Shown here piece by piece: positions 5,929 through 6,528 of a DNA stretch of 6,528 nt. Origin of the DNA: an uncultured Clostridia bacterium (GTDB lineage: Bacteria > Bacillota > Clostridia > Oscillospirales > Acutalibacteraceae); NCBI GenBank assembly GCA_945988915.1, contig CAMFTS010000054.1:1-6528 (forward strand), written 5' to 3'. Within the stretch, counting starts at the first letter, position 1. Each line of letters opens with the position of its first letter. The translations under genes and the position numbers were made by a program. The notes beneath the pieces were generated by a model that worked only from the letters and a program-made list of their open reading frames with translations, ran no database searches and had not been told where the DNA came from.

Positions 5929-6279
5929 TTATTTTGATTTTATGGTTTTAAGCGAAGAAATTAACATTCTGCGAATTGTACCGCAATCGTTTTGTAATGC
6001 TTTATAATTTTCTTCGTTCATACAATTTGTTTCAAAAAGAAGTTCTAACCAGTATTCAGTTTCATAACACTCTTTCTGTGCTATTTCAAGTTTAGAAATA
6101 AAATCCTTTGTTCCTTGAGCATATTGTGCCTCATGTAAATTTGCACCTATTGAAGTAGCAGAACGAAGAAGTTGATTTATCAAAACGGATTCTTTATGAT
6201 TTGCTTTCATATCACGACAGAGAAAAACAACAGTTTTTGAAAATTCCTTTGCTCTATCTCTTAAAACACTATCAGCCAC
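5929..6279 (-). CDS. Four-helix-bundle protein of the S23 / 23S rRNA intervening-sequence family
   Basis: The 116-residue protein matches the small four-helix-bundle family first found in intervening sequences of 23S rRNA genes; its biochemical role is not established. The signature is QLLRSATSIGANLHEAQ (36-52) followed by DFISKLEIAQKECYETEYWLELL (begins at 59), with length typical of the family (about 115-125). The GTG at 6279 is chosen because AAAAGGTG (6286-6293) lies 6 nt upstream and the protein then begins MADSVLRDRAKEF, where family members usually start. The upstream GTG at 6288 would fall inside the ribosome binding site. GC is about 30% by hand count of 6001-6180. No 23S rRNA sequence flanks it, so it is a free-standing copy. 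A strong promoter and an inverted hairpin array lie directly upstream. The fold also resembles Avd of diversity-generating retroelements, but no reverse transcriptase is present. Confidence 0.88.
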   Translation of the reverse strand: MADSVLRDRAKEFSKTVVFLCRDMKANHKESVLINQLLRSATSIGANLHEAQYAQGTKDFISKLEIAQKECYETEYWLELLFETNCMNEENYKALQNDCGTIRRMLISSLKTIKSK

Positions 6280-6285
6280 AGTAAT

Positions 6286-6293
6286 CACCTTTT
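6286..6293 (-). promoter_or_regulatory. Ribosome binding site deciding the four-helix-bundle start
   Basis: AAAAGGTG on the minus strand sits 6 nt before the GTG at 6279 and overlaps the alternative GTG at 6288, which therefore has no usable site. This moves the start three codons inward. Confidence 0.6.
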
Positions 6294-6299
6294 ACAATC

Positions 6300-6328
6300 A
6301 TTATACATAAGAAATGAAAGCATTTCAA
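6300..6328 (-). promoter_or_regulatory. Near-consensus sigma-A promoter of the four-helix-bundle gene
   Basis: On the minus strand TTGAAA (6323-6328) and a perfect TATAAT (6300-6305) are 17 bp apart, the best-scoring promoter in the window. Transcription would begin near 6293 and give almost no leader before the Shine-Dalgarno. The -35 hexamer ends exactly where the first AGTGATATT linker of the hairpin array begins, sharing one base. Confidence 0.8.
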
Positions 6329-6528
6329 GTGATATTCCGACTTTGTCGGAGTGATATTATTGCCTTTTGGCAACAGTGTTATTGAAACCTTATAGTTTCA
6401 GTGTTATTTTATTCGCCACTAAAACTCGCGAAGCGAATACCGCTCGGCGTTAGCCGAATAACACTGCGAAGCAATAGAACTCGCCTTTGGCGAATAAAAC
6501 TGCGAGACTTCCTTATGAGAAGTCTCGT
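6328..6528. repeat. Inverted array of short hairpins with 9-nt linkers (runs off the window)
   Basis: At least eight stem-loops alternate with 9-nt linkers. Left half linkers: AGTGATATT (6328, 6350) and AGTGTTATT (6375, 6400). Right half linkers: ACTAAAACT (6418), AATACCGCT (6436), AATAACACT (6457), AATAGAACT (6473) and AATAAAACT (6493), mostly the reverse-complement type AATAnnACT. Stems differ in sequence yet stay paired: CCGAC/GTCGG (6337-6349), TTGCC/GGCAA (6360-6373), GAAAC/GTTTC (6384-6399), CGC/GCG (6427-6435), CGGC/GCCG (6445-6456), TGC/GCA (6465-6473), CGCC/GGCG (6482-6492) and a 9-bp CGAGACTTC/GAAGTCTCG (6503-6527). TTTTATTCGCC (6407-6417) is the exact reverse complement of 6489-6499, so the orientation flips near 6417. 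No open frame of note covers the array. It looks like a structured repetitive or mobile element, perhaps linked to the adjacent four-helix-bundle gene; function unknown. Confidence 0.8.

Noticed and set aside
5909..5931. Terminator after the four-helix-bundle gene (TAAGGG / CCCTTA stem)
   Set aside because: The stem is only six base pairs, includes the stop codon and lacks a T run on the minus strand, so it was not called.
5929..6279. Intervening sequence inside a 23S rRNA gene
   Set aside because: The flanks are a methyltransferase gene and the hairpin array; no rRNA sequence is recognisable on either side.
6328..6528. CRISPR array
   Set aside because: There is no constant 24-37-nt repeat and no uniform spacer; the 9-nt linkers are too short, the units between them are self-complementary, and the orientation inverts midway.
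5929..6528. Diversity-generating retroelement (Avd-like protein plus template repeat)
   Set aside because: No reverse transcriptase, no template/variable repeat pair and no C-type lectin target gene are visible; the protein fits the general S23 family.

Overview
The window looks like chromosome from a low-GC anaerobic Gram-positive bacterium, most likely a gut-type Clostridia (Ruminococcus/Oscillospiraceae-like). The clues are strong AGGAGG-type ribosome binding sites, a rubrerythrin of the anaerobe type, the trmN6-rsmI gene pair known from Firmicutes, and A+T-rich intergenic DNA. The taxon is an inference; no rRNA or other marker is present.

Layout. Positions 1-825 hold a histidine phosphatase gene on the minus strand, with a terminator hairpin at the window edge. 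It is divergent from an XRE-family regulator (919-1536, plus), and a perfect 19-bp palindrome lies just before the regulator's start. The regulator's 3' end overlaps by 20 bp the 3' end of a rubrerythrin gene (1517-2053, minus), which has its own 19-bp palindrome resembling a PerR box. Upstream of rubrerythrin, and reading toward it, is a tight minus-strand cluster: a TrmN6-type tRNA methyltransferase (3555-4301), rsmI (2726-3553) and a membrane-anchored helical protein with a possible DUF4375/DMP19-like C-terminus (2121-2723). Junctions within the cluster are 1-2 nt. The cluster is divergent from yebC (4417-5157, plus), and the 115-bp gap carries two good promoters with the same extended -10 sequence on opposite strands. 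The trmN6 promoter sits so close to the ATG that its mRNA would be nearly leaderless.

After yebC comes a bidirectional terminator (5221-5255), and then the character of the DNA changes. Hand counts give about 30-32% GC for parts of 5258-6290, against 46-50% for sampled parts of yebC and rsmI. This accessory part holds a small class I methyltransferase with a GTG start (5258-5851) and a four-helix-bundle protein of the S23/23S-rRNA-IVS family, also with a GTG start (5929-6279). The four-helix gene is driven by a near-consensus promoter.

The most unusual element is 6328-6528. It is an array of at least eight short hairpins separated by 9-nt linkers. Linkers read AGTGATATT or AGTGTTATT in the left half and the reverse-complement type (AATAnnACT, one diverged) in the right half, so the whole forms a large inverted structure abutting the four-helix-bundle promoter. 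The array runs off the window edge.

Functionally, the core genes serve translation (16S rRNA and tRNA methylation, YebC translation factor), peroxide defence (rubrerythrin) and phosphate-ester hydrolysis. The right end appears to be a small acquired module. No stretch longer than 300 bases lacks both a gene and an annotated repeat. No tRNA, rRNA, CRISPR or transposase gene was seen.
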